A DNA stretch of 30,926 nucleotides from the NCBI GenBank assembly GCA_937927435.1, contig CALBDW010000077.1, forward strand, positions 1 to 30,926, written 5' to 3'. The position numbers and the translations under genes are program-made. Origin of the DNA: an uncultured Bdellovibrionales bacterium (GTDB lineage Bacteria; Bdellovibrionota; Bdellovibrionia; Bdellovibrionales; JAMPXM01). Positions 22,843-30,555 of the stretch are shown piece after piece. Within the stretch, counting starts at the first letter, position 1, and the number at the start of each line of letters is the position of its first letter. The notes under the pieces were generated by a model that searched no databases, was not told the origin of the DNA, and worked only from the letters and a program-made list of their open reading frames with translations.

Positions 22843-23670
22843 TTAGCTTCCCGTCGCTTCGAGAGCAATGGGAAGTTGCAGTTCTGCGAGCACGGCACCA
22901 TGGTCCGAGAGGGAGTCCCAGGGGGGGGCCGTGAAACAGCTGGCTTGAAGGGCGTCGAATCCGCGCGTGTAAATGCGGTCAAGCGGGAGAAAGGGAAGCC
23001 AAGAAGGAAAGCTCCGCGCGTGCCGTCCATATAATTTAAGGAAGATCTCTTGAACGCCGAGCTCGGCCTCCAGAATAGGCGAGGCCTTTTCGCGCCAATC
23101 GTTGAAATCACCGGCAATGATAAGAGGGTGATCGTCGGGTACGTGTTCGTGGATGCGCTTGACGATCCTTTCCAGTTGCAAACTGCGACCACGCTCAAAG
23201 AGATCGAGGTGCACGCATATGGCATGAATGCAAGGGAAGGGGGTGCCATCGGCCATCTTCCCCGGGGCCTGAAGAGTCGCGTGCAAAAGGCCCCGACGTT
23301 CGAAACGGTTATTGGAAATGTCGATGTTCTCGTAATTGACGATGGGAAGCAGACTTAAGATGGCGTTTCCGTGATGGCCGTTACTGTACACGGCGTTCTT
23401 GCCGTAAGCGTAATGCGTCCAAATCGAGTCAGCGAGATACTCAAGCTGCGTCGTCATTGGCCAGTCGGGTAAACGTCGGGAATGCTTTTTGTGTTCCCCC
23501 ACGACTTCTTGAAGGAAGACGAGATCCGCGCCCGTGGTCTGAATAGCCTTCTTGATCGCTGAAAGGACGAAACGCCGGTCGAGCGAAAAGCCCTTATGGA
23601 TATTGTAGCTGAGAACCCGTAAGGTATATGGCGCTTTTAAGTCTCTCAAATCAGATCCCTCATGAGCCAT
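22843..23670 (-). CDS. Endonuclease/exonuclease/phosphatase (EEP) family hydrolase, YbhP-like
   Basis: 275 residues without a signal peptide. The EEP fold motifs appear in order: SYNIHKG near 22, FLQEVVG near 53, HGNAILS near 102, CVHLDLFERGR near 153, AGDFNDW near 188, the LDRIYTRG segment near 230 and the final LSDHGAVLAEL near 255. All metal-binding and catalytic positions expected for a phosphodiesterase of this superfamily are present. The start overlaps the end of the phospholipase D gene upstream by 25 bases. The same pairing (ybhP next to clsB) is known in E. coli, so a shared job in phospholipid metabolism is likely, although the substrate of YbhP-type proteins is not established. 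Confidence 0.88.
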   Translation of the reverse strand: MAHEGSDLRDLKAPYTLRVLSYNIHKGFSLDRRFVLSAIKKAIQTTGADLVFLQEVVGEHKKHSRRLPDWPMTTQLEYLADSIWTHYAYGKNAVYSNGHHGNAILSLLPIVNYENIDISNNRFERRGLLHATLQAPGKMADGTPFPCIHAICVHLDLFERGRSLQLERIVKRIHEHVPDDHPLIIAGDFNDWREKASPILEAELGVQEIFLKLYGRHARSFPSWLPFLPLDRIYTRGFDALQASCFTAPPWDSLSDHGAVLAELQLPIALEATGS

Positions 23671-24803
23671 AAGATAAATCGGCCGAAGAGCGACGCAAGT
23701 TTATGCGGGCTTGAGTGCACCTCCTCGCTTTCTTGCAGGTCCCGGTCGAATTGGCGAGCAAGCTTGCGTATACTGGACGGTTTTCGAACAACAATGTCGA
23801 CTTCGAGGTCTTTATTGAGACTCCGTCCGTTGAGGTTTGAAGAACCGACTGTGGCCCAGTTATCGATCAAAACGCTCTTCGCATGCAAGAACCGCGGGCC
23901 GAATTCGTAAATTCTGACGTTTGACTTGAGTAAAGCCGAATAATGGGAGGCGGCCACCCATGGCATAAAAAAGACGTCGGACTTCCGCGGCACAAGAACG
24001 CGGACGTCGACCCCTCTTTTCGCGGCTCGCGCGAGGGCTTTCATCACGGGTGCCGAAGGAGCCAGATAGGCGTTCGTGATCCAAATCCGTCGACGGGCTT
24101 TGGCGATACGCTTTAAGAACTCCTGATAGGTTCTCCGCCTCAACTTCAACGTGAAATTTTGGCGGACGACCGCCGAACGGAATTTGGGGACGGGATTCAA
24201 GATCATTTGCGTCCATTCACGGCGTCCCTTGATCGGCCGGGCTCTGCGGTGAGCGTAATCGAATCCGATCAAGAGGGCGGAAATCGGCGGGCCCTCGACG
24301 TAAACGGCCGTGTCCCGCCAAGCTTCCGCGCCGCGAACCTCGGCGCTGTGGTCGGCGGAAATATTCAGGCTTCCCACCCAGGCGCGCGCGCTATCGATGA
24401 TGACGGTCTTGCGGTGGTTACGCCGGTTGATCCGCGAAAGGAGAATGCGCCCGTATTCCAGAGCCTTGAGACTCACGCCGAGATCGCGCAGCACGCGGCT
24501 CATTGCTTCGTAAATCCAGATCGGGTGGTAAACGCGTACGTCGACGCCTTCTTCCCCTAACCGGGCGGCGCGGTTTTCGACCCAATGCCGGGCTCCGATG
24601 CCGTCGACGACAACGCGGACTTCAACGCCTCGCTGAGCCGCGCGCGCCAGGGCCGCTTCAAAGCGGCGTCCGATGGGATCGTCATCGAAAATATAAGTTT
24701 CGAATGCGATGCTTTTTTTTGCGGAATCGATCCCTCTCAGGACGGAGGCGAAATACTCGTCGCCGTCGAAGATCAGATCTTCCCTGGTCCACGTGCGTGA
24801 CAT
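23646..24803 (-). CDS. Phospholipase D family cardiolipin synthase, ClsB-like
   Basis: 385 residues with two HKD catalytic motifs: NHRKTVIID (about 139-147) followed by WVGSLN, and FLHAKSVLID followed by ATVGSSNLNGRSL. Two phospholipase D half-domains are thus complete. The length and lack of N-terminal membrane helices match ClsB (about 410 residues) rather than ClsA. ClsB joins phosphatidylglycerol and another lipid headgroup donor to make cardiolipin at the inner membrane. The C-terminal LFGRFILWLMRDLI is amphipathic and may bind the membrane. The downstream EEP gene overlaps by 25 bases, as expected for a coupled operon. No clear Shine-Dalgarno precedes the ATG at 24803. Confidence 0.9.
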   Translation of the reverse strand: MSRTWTREDLIFDGDEYFASVLRGIDSAKKSIAFETYIFDDDPIGRRFEAALARAAQRGVEVRVVVDGIGARHWVENRAARLGEEGVDVRVYHPIWIYEAMSRVLRDLGVSLKALEYGRILLSRINRRNHRKTVIIDSARAWVGSLNISADHSAEVRGAEAWRDTAVYVEGPPISALLIGFDYAHRRARPIKGRREWTQMILNPVPKFRSAVVRQNFTLKLRRRTYQEFLKRIAKARRRIWITNAYLAPSAPVMKALARAAKRGVDVRVLVPRKSDVFFMPWVAASHYSALLKSNVRIYEFGPRFLHAKSVLIDNWATVGSSNLNGRSLNKDLEVDIVVRKPSSIRKLARQFDRDLQESEEVHSSPHKLASLFGRFILWLMRDLI

Positions 24804-24914
24804 TTCAATTCCATAATGCTAACGGACGCGACATTCTGTCCACTCCGGATCGCGGGACTCAAGGTTGAAGGCTTAACTGCACGAGAATTTCAATACATCC
24901 CGCGGTCTTTAGCC

Positions 24915-24922
24915 TATATAGT
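24915..24922 (+). promoter_or_regulatory. Possible -10 element of pckA
   Basis: TATATAGT lies about 30 bases before the pckA start in the 148-base divergent gap with the phospholipase D gene. A good -35 at the right distance is not seen, which could mean activator dependence, as expected for a gluconeogenic gene. Tentative. Confidence 0.3.
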
Positions 24923-24951
24923 TCTCTCGTTTTCGGCGATGGAGGGACTTT

Positions 24952-26499
24952 ATGCGGCATGTTCATTACATTGAAGAGGCGGTTCAACGGCGGGAAGGCC
25001 GACTTTTGGTTTCCGGTGCGTTGGCGGTCGAGACTGGCGCCCGTACGGGACGCGCCGCGAATTCCCGATTTGTGATTCGCGACGGTTCAACCGAAAACAC
25101 GATTGGTTGGGGCGCGGCGAACCAGCCGATTGAAGAAGCTGACGGGCGGCGCTTCTTAGGTTCCGTCAAACAGAGACTCAGTGAAATTGAAACGTATCGC
25201 GTGAGAAAGTTTGTTGGCCCGTTCCCGGTTGAAGTGATCACGCCGAGCGCCTGGCATGCCGCTTTCGCCGAGAATATGTTTCGCTCGGAGGCGATCGAGT
25301 CCCTTGCTCGCCAAGCTGGTGCATTGGATGCCGAACAATTCGGCGTGATCCGCATCTGGCACGATCCGCACACGCCCGCGAGTGTCTACGGCATCAATAC
25401 ACCGCAAGACGCGATGATCCTTCTGGACCCGTCCAATTTTGAAATCGCGATCGCTGGGACGGCTTATGCGGGTGAAATCAAGAAATCGGCGTTCTCGATG
25501 GCGAATTTCCTTTTGCCGATCAGTGGAATCCTCCCGATGCACGCCTCGGCAAACTGCCTCGAGGATGGGAGCCGCTCTTGTCTTATCTTTGGTCTCAGCG
25601 GCACGGGGAAAACCACCCTTTCGGCGCAAGAGGGCCGTTTTCTCATCGGTGATGACGAAATCGTGTGGAGCCATAACGGGCTCTCGAACCTCGAAGGCGG
25701 CTGCTATGCGAAGCTCATCAATCTGACGGAAGAGCGCGAGCCCGACATTTACCGAGCGGTGAACCGCTTCGGGGCGATATTGGAAAACGTTGTCTTCGAC
25801 GAAGAAACGAGGGAACCGGATTTTTCCTCGGCCGCGCGCACGGAGAATACGCGCGGTTCTTATCCGATGAACGCCCTTAAACGCGTTTTTGACCAGCGGC
25901 GTGAAGCGAGTCCGCCGAGTGCGATCGTTTTTCTCTCGGCCGACGCGTTCGGGGCGCTGCCCGCGGTGGCTCGGCTCGATGAATGGCAAATGCGTTATCA
26001 CTTCATGTCGGGATTCACCGCCAAGGTGGCCGGCACCGAAATCGGACTTAAGGAACCCAAGGCGACTTTCAGCGCGTGCTTCGGTGCCCCTTTTATGCCG
26101 CGCTCGCCCTCGGTCTACGCACATTTGCTAGCGAAGAAGGCGAGTGAGGCGGGAGCGTCAACTTGGCTCCTCAACACGGGATGGATCGGCGGATACGCCC
26201 GTGGCGAGCGTTTCCCGCTCAAGATCACCCGGCGTTTACTCTCGCTGATTCAAGATGGCGTTTTGGATTCTGGCTCGTTTGTCCGTCATCCGGTTTTCGG
26301 GTTTGAGGTGCCGAAAGACGTGCCGGGTGTTCCGTCTGAGTACTTGCGGATTCCCGACGGCAAGCATGTGGAGGAACTGGCGCGCAAATTCATCGAAAAC
26401 CACGCGCAATTTAAGGATCATGATGCCAGCGAGATCTGTGCGCGCGGAGGACCGTCGCTTGCGGCCTCAAACCCGGCCGAAGCTATGCTGCATGACTGA
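24952..26499 (+). CDS. pckA: Phosphoenolpyruvate carboxykinase (ATP)
   Basis: Converts oxaloacetate and ATP to phosphoenolpyruvate, CO2 and ADP; entry step of gluconeogenesis. The 515 residues are slightly short of the usual 530-540. Motifs: TGR (32-34), where homologues have GRSPKDK but this protein reads TGRAANSRF, so the Arg is kept; EIKKSAFSM with the metal-binding Lys; MHASAN with H197; the kinase-1a loop GLSGTGKTTLS (214-224); IGDDEIVW (232-239); NLEGGCYAK; the adenine-binding ENTRGSYP; and WLLNTGWIGG. All catalytic residues appear intact. The ATG at 24952 has GGAGGG about 6 bases upstream. Together with acs it suggests growth on acetate or amino acids. It converges on the heme-c lipoprotein gene with 5 bases between them. 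Confidence 0.96.
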   Translation: MRHVHYIEEAVQRREGRLLVSGALAVETGARTGRAANSRFVIRDGSTENTIGWGAANQPIEEADGRRFLGSVKQRLSEIETYRVRKFVGPFPVEVITPSAWHAAFAENMFRSEAIESLARQAGALDAEQFGVIRIWHDPHTPASVYGINTPQDAMILLDPSNFEIAIAGTAYAGEIKKSAFSMANFLLPISGILPMHASANCLEDGSRSCLIFGLSGTGKTTLSAQEGRFLIGDDEIVWSHNGLSNLEGGCYAKLINLTEEREPDIYRAVNRFGAILENVVFDEETREPDFSSAARTENTRGSYPMNALKRVFDQRREASPPSAIVFLSADAFGALPAVARLDEWQMRYHFMSGFTAKVAGTEIGLKEPKATFSACFGAPFMPRSPSVYAHLLAKKASEAGASTWLLNTGWIGGYARGERFPLKITRRLLSLIQDGVLDSGSFVRHPVFGFEVPKDVPGVPSEYLRIPDGKHVEELARKFIENHAQFKDHDASEICARGGPSLAASNPAEAMLHD

Positions 26500-26504
26500 C
26501 CCGC

Positions 26505-27728
26505 TCACCCTCTTTTTGTTTTGTTCGGAGCCGCCATTTTGCGGAAGTTTTCCAGACGGCGGCTCACTTCCGGCGGGATCCGTACGCCGCCCGAACCTGA
26601 ATAGCCGAGCGTCACGGAATCTTGGAGACGATCGAAGCATTTTTGCGCGAGTTCACTGTGAGGCTGCATGCGGATGCAATATTCGTAATAGGTCTCGTGC
26701 AGCGTCCAGAAGTTCAGGTCGCGGGTGGCTTCCGCGGCGATTCCCGAAAGATAAAGGGCCTTAGCGCCAAGTTTGTGGCGGGGGCCGTAAGCCTCCAAGA
26801 ACTCGTGCAGAATACGCGAAGCGCGGAAGAAATAAACGTCCTGCGTATGATCCATCGGGTAATCTTGGCGCTTTTGTGCGGTTTTGATCAGTTCTTCGGC
26901 GCGCGCGATCGCGCGTTCGGGAGTAGGGAGTTTCTCCGGCTTCTTTTCTTTTTTCCAATCCTGGATCGACTTTTTCCACTCCTTGATTTCGGACTGCACT
27001 GAATCCGGCAGGGAAGGATGTTCCTGGATTTGATCGAGCCATTTCGCGGCAGCGTCCGGGTCGTTTTTCACCCGCACGATGATGGCTAAAGCGGCGCGCG
27101 CGGTTTGCTCCCATTCGAAGGGATCGTGCTTCGCGAAGTTGGGATCGCCGAGAGACTTTTTGTAGGCTTCCAGCGCGCGGTCGAATTGGCGCGTGGCCGC
27201 GAAAAATTCGGCTTGTTCATGGTCGGTCAATTCATTCGTGTTCAGACTAAAGTCCAAACGCGGAAACTCCGGACCGCTTCCCGTTTGCGTGTGGCATTGG
27301 ATGCAGTAAGAGGTCGTGTTCTTGAGAATGTGCCGGGCGTATTCGCGACTTCCTGTGTTCATCGCGTCCAAGGCGCGTTCGATGTCTTCCTCGAACAGAC
27401 CCCCCATGATTCTCATGCTGGGATCGGCGTTGGGCGTGTCGCCCATTTTTAAGCTGTGGGCGAGGCTACGAAGCCTACGGGTTTCGGTTTCGATTTTGGC
27501 GAAATTCTCTTCCTTATTGAATTTGGCGCGTGAAACCACGAGCGGAAGCAATTCAGAAAGCGTCGCGGAAAGAGCTTGCATGCGGATCGGCCACGGCTCA
27601 TCCGAGGTCGGAACTTGCGCGGTCGGAGCGGCGGATTCATCGGTTTTCGTTTTCGAAGTGCAGCCATTGAGAGCGAGAACGGCGATTAAAAGACATTGAA
27701 AAGCAGCACTCCGTGCGCGCATCTCCAT
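26505..27728 (-). CDS. Heme-c lipoprotein with helical and TPR-like domains
   Basis: About 407 residues. The N-terminus is a lipoprotein signal (CLLIAVLALNGC, lipobox LNGC with Cys near 23), so the protein is anchored to a membrane and faces the periplasm or outside. Residues about 45-150 form a helical domain that ends in a single heme-binding CxxCH (C142, C145, H146 in YCIQCHT). This layout, with helices first and CxxCH last, is that of class II (cytochrome c'-like) cytochromes. The rest is a series of helical pairs resembling TPR repeats (AEFFAATRQFDRALEAYKKS, KALYLSGIAAEATRD). The ATG at 27728 has GGAGG close upstream; an in-frame start at 27758 would put extra residues before the signal. 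No partner oxidoreductase genes are nearby. Function unknown; electron transfer, gas binding or assembly is possible. Confidence 0.75.
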   Translation of the reverse strand: MEMRARSAAFQCLLIAVLALNGCTSKTKTDESAAPTAQVPTSDEPWPIRMQALSATLSELLPLVVSRAKFNKEENFAKIETETRRLRSLAHSLKMGDTPNADPSMRIMGGLFEEDIERALDAMNTGSREYARHILKNTTSYCIQCHTQTGSGPEFPRLDFSLNTNELTDHEQAEFFAATRQFDRALEAYKKSLGDPNFAKHDPFEWEQTARAALAIIVRVKNDPDAAAKWLDQIQEHPSLPDSVQSEIKEWKKSIQDWKKEKKPEKLPTPERAIARAEELIKTAQKRQDYPMDHTQDVYFFRASRILHEFLEAYGPRHKLGAKALYLSGIAAEATRDLNFWTLHETYYEYCIRMQPHSELAQKCFDRLQDSVTLGYSGSGGVRIPPEVSRRLENFRKMAAPNKTKRG

Positions 27729-27772
27729 TGCGCCTCCTTTGAAAATCCGTTTCGGCATTATTGCATCAAGTT

Positions 27773-28732
27773 CTAGGCCGGAGTCATGAAAACCGGAAAC
27801 GGGCTCATGCGTATCACTTCGCGCGCTATATTGCTGAAGTAGGGGCCCTGTTTCGACGGTGCCGTCAACGCGACGAGTGCCGATGCATCTCCGAGCCGAC
27901 GTAAGTAATTTACAATGGCTTTCGCGGTGGTTTCACGGAAATTTTCGTTTGCGAGCCGCGTTTTGATGCCCCTCGCGCGGGTGAGGTCGATCCAGTCACG
28001 GAGACGGGCGAGGAGTCTTAATTCGTGAGCGTGTTCGGAGTGGAACGAGTGTTGCGCCGACCATAGCGTTTCGGTGAAGGGGGAAACCCCTGCGAATTTG
28101 AAGAAGCGGGAGCTTCGAGAGTCAGTTTTATGAAAGAGATGAAGTTCGGCCTCGAAGTTCGCGACAAATTTGAGGATTTCGTTGAACCTCAAGGTCGGAG
28201 GCGCGGTGAAGTCGCAGGCCAAAATCACCGCTTGAGGAGGTCCGCTGCAAGTGGAAACGTTTGGGCCGACAACAAAGAGTGGAATACGGCTGAAGCGGAG
28301 AACGGCCTCAGAAAAGCTCTGCCCCATAAGACGGGCCAAAAGAGGAATCCCGCGGCTTCCGAGTGCGATGTAATCGGCATGGATTTTCTCGGCAAATCGA
28401 ACGAGTTTTAGGGCGCAGTCGTCTCGTGACGAAGAGGCTTCACGCAAAACCCGCGGGCGTGAGATACGGAGGCTGTGCGTTCTGGAGATGTCCGAGAAGA
28501 AACGCCGCATGACTTTTAAGGCCGCAGGTTTCAGTGCTGGTCTTAGGAAGTGCCCGAAGCCCCGTGCGGCGAAAACGCGGTCACTCAGGATGTAGACGGG
28601 AATAATCGTCGAATTCGGAAAGTGCCAGTGGAGCGCCGACACCATCTTGAGTTCGGAATCGTAAACCGGGCGGTTGGGAAAGGCTTCCATCGCCCAAACA
28701 ATGACCGGTCGTCGCGCGTCGTCTGCCCCCAT
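27773..28732 (-). CDS. Universal stress protein with two UspA domains
   Basis: 319 residues from the ATG at 28732, chosen because AAGGAG lies 8 bases upstream; an earlier in-frame start at 28771 has no such site. Two tandem UspA-like domains are visible. The first (about 7-160) keeps much of the ATP-binding signature GSRG-x(9)-G-[QS]SFSEAVLR and ends in PLFVVGP. The second (about 170-319) ends in SNIAREVIRMSPFPVFMTP but lacks the Gly-rich loop (it reads ALTAPSKQGPYFSN), so it may not bind ATP. Such tandem proteins are cytoplasmic and act in stress survival, with no defined reaction. The gene lies 96 bases after the tRNase Z-like gene and 44 before the heme-c lipoprotein gene. Confidence 0.87.
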   Translation of the reverse strand: MGADDARRPVIVWAMEAFPNRPVYDSELKMVSALHWHFPNSTIIPVYILSDRVFAARGFGHFLRPALKPAALKVMRRFFSDISRTHSLRISRPRVLREASSSRDDCALKLVRFAEKIHADYIALGSRGIPLLARLMGQSFSEAVLRFSRIPLFVVGPNVSTCSGPPQAVILACDFTAPPTLRFNEILKFVANFEAELHLFHKTDSRSSRFFKFAGVSPFTETLWSAQHSFHSEHAHELRLLARLRDWIDLTRARGIKTRLANENFRETTAKAIVNYLRRLGDASALVALTAPSKQGPYFSNIAREVIRMSPFPVFMTPA

Positions 28733-28828
28733 AAAGCCAGCTCCTTCCACATTCTTTATCAGGAACGGCACCTTGAGATTTTGAGCAAAGCGTGACGATT
28801 GTGCGCATGTTTCTACACGAAGACCCGG

Positions 28829-29671
28829 TCACATCGGGCGGGGAAAGATTTCGATGCGGTGTTTGTGGTGTTCGGGGACGCGTTCGTCGATGATTCTCTT
28901 CAGGTCCTTAGTCGTGTACCGAGCTGACACGTGAATGACGAGAATCTTCTCGCTCCTGATCTCATCAAGCCGTGGGATCAGTTCGTCGAGATGGATGTGC
29001 CCCCAGAGACGTGCATTCTCGACGCTTTTCCTTTCGTCCCAATAGGTGACTTCCATAATCAGAATCCGGCTTTCCCTGGCGTCCTTCGAATCCAGAAACT
29101 CGATGCGCGTGTCCCCTGTGAATGAAAGCACGGGTTCATCGACGAAGTCGTCGAGCTCGACGCCTTGTTTTCGCAAGTTACCCAGTTCGCGAGGCTCAAG
29201 CCCCCTGAATTCAGGCTTCAAATGCTTTTTCTTTTCGTAGATCGTATAGCCCTGCGAAACGATACGGTGATAGGTCGGAAAAGCCTTAAAGAAATACGGT
29301 CCTTTCAAGGGAAAGGCCATTCCCGGGCTGACTCCCTTGAACTGGTATTGAAATGTATGGCCGTCGAGTTCCTCGAAGACACGCATGAGTTCGCGCATCG
29401 GGCGCACGGACGCCTCAGGCATATAAAACGTCGGCGGGGTTTGACCCGTCATGGCCTTCTGGCCGATGAGATACGGCACTCCCGAGGCATGATCGGCGTG
29501 CGTGTGGGTCAGGAGAATATTGGAGATCGGAACTTGGAACGGAAGCCCTTGCGCGACATCAAAGCAAACGTCCGCCTCCGGGAAAACCAGGCTCGTTGAC
29601 GATCCGGCCACTGAATAACCGATGAGGCGGATGTTTCGGTACGTCCACACGTAGCCGCTTTCAAGACTCAT
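28829..29671 (-). CDS. Metallo-beta-lactamase fold hydrolase, short tRNase Z-like
   Basis: 280 residues from the ATG at 29671, the start that places the fold at its normal length; a longer frame up to 29923 begins with Arg/Ser-rich sequence unlike the family. The zinc motif THTHADH (H56, H58, D60, H61) is followed by YHR (H135), FTGDT (D187) and HVSARY (H247), the complete phosphodiesterase set of RNase Z. Further signatures, MEVTYWDE, WGHIHLDEL and VSQGYTIYEKKKHLKPEF, look more like plant-type short tRNase Z (TRZ1/2) than E. coli RNase Z (from memory). The expected role is endonucleolytic trimming of tRNA 3' ends in the cytoplasm. The gene is divergent from the BtuF-like gene, 120 bases apart. 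Confidence 0.82.
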   Translation of the reverse strand: MSLESGYVWTYRNIRLIGYSVAGSSTSLVFPEADVCFDVAQGLPFQVPISNILLTHTHADHASGVPYLIGQKAMTGQTPPTFYMPEASVRPMRELMRVFEELDGHTFQYQFKGVSPGMAFPLKGPYFFKAFPTYHRIVSQGYTIYEKKKHLKPEFRGLEPRELGNLRKQGVELDDFVDEPVLSFTGDTRIEFLDSKDARESRILIMEVTYWDERKSVENARLWGHIHLDELIPRLDEIRSEKILVIHVSARYTTKDLKRIIDERVPEHHKHRIEIFPRPM

Positions 29672-29790
29672 ATCCCATCTTTCTACCGGCAAGTTGCCGG
29701 AACAGCGTGTAACCCAAAGTATAGTTTGCGATAGCCTGCGCAACAAGAGTCTGGGAGAATAGCCCGTAAGGAGTTGGAAAGGGGAAACAT

Positions 29791-30555
29791 TTGAGAATCG
29801 TCTCGATGGTGCCTTCCTGGACCGAAACCTTGATCGCATGCGGCGCGAACGTCGTGGGACGCACGCGTTTCTGCATTCATCCCTCGGGCAGGGTGAAATC
29901 CATCCCGGTTGTAGGCGGCACAAAGAACATCGATTGGGAAAAGCTTAAGAGTCTGAATGCCGACCTTCTCCTTCTCGATAAAGAAGAAAATCCGCGTTCC
30001 ATGAGCGACGAAGCGCCGATACCGGTTCTTGCGACCCATGTGACGAGTGTTTCTGTCGTTCCCGATGAAATCAAAAAGATCGCGTGCGCCGTCTCAGAGA
30101 GGGCTGTCGCCGAGGCCTTAAATAAAGTAGCGGAAAGGTGGAGGCTCCTTGCAGGTGGGCGCTGCGCATTGAATGGATGGCGGGATTTTCCCGGTGTCGT
30201 CGAGTGGATTCGTGAACCGGATATTTCGCCTTCGGAGGCCAAATTCGTCTACGTGATTTGGAAAGACCCATGGATGGCGGTCGCGCCCGGAACATTCATC
30301 GCCTCGGTTCTGGAAGTCTGTGGAATTCGTTCCGAGGTCTTATGGCCGGGTCCGAGCACCGAAACGAAATATCCGATTTTCTCGCCAGAGGAACTTCCTC
30401 CTGAAACCGTTTATCTTTTTTCGACCGAGCCCTTTCCCTTCCACAAGAAAAAGGCTGGCCTTGAGAACTTGGGGAGAGGTGCCTTGATTCTCGATGGCGA
30501 GTGCTTTAGTTGGTTCGGAATTCGCTCACTCCGGTTTCTCGAACAAGTGGTTTGA
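29791..30555 (+). CDS. BtuF-like helical-backbone metal/cobalamin receptor without signal peptide
   Basis: 254 residues of the periplasmic-binding-like fold used by BtuF and siderophore receptors. The start MRIVSMVPSWTETL and the first lobe (VVGRTRFCIHP, PVVGGTKNIDWEKLKSLNADLLLLDKEEN) are typical. The linker helix (EIKKIACAVSERAVAEALNKV) and the second lobe (KFVYVIWKDPWMAVAPGTFIASVLEVCG) follow. No signal peptide is present: the family sequence begins at residue 1. The start is TTG at 29791 with GGAAAGGGG about 6 bases upstream. It would therefore be cytoplasmic, unlike true BtuF, and no BtuCD transporter is in the window. Similar leaderless proteins are usually called helical backbone metal receptor or cobalamin-binding protein; ligand unproven. 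Confidence 0.82.
   Translation: MRIVSMVPSWTETLIACGANVVGRTRFCIHPSGRVKSIPVVGGTKNIDWEKLKSLNADLLLLDKEENPRSMSDEAPIPVLATHVTSVSVVPDEIKKIACAVSERAVAEALNKVAERWRLLAGGRCALNGWRDFPGVVEWIREPDISPSEAKFVYVIWKDPWMAVAPGTFIASVLEVCGIRSEVLWPGPSTETKYPIFSPEELPPETVYLFSTEPFPFHKKKAGLENLGRGALILDGECFSWFGIRSLRFLEQVV

Noticed and set aside
29672..29923. N-terminal extension of the tRNase Z-like protein by 84 residues
   Set aside because: The extension is Arg/Ser/Leu-rich, unlike the family, and crosses the divergent BtuF-like gene. The normal fold starts at the ATG at 29671.
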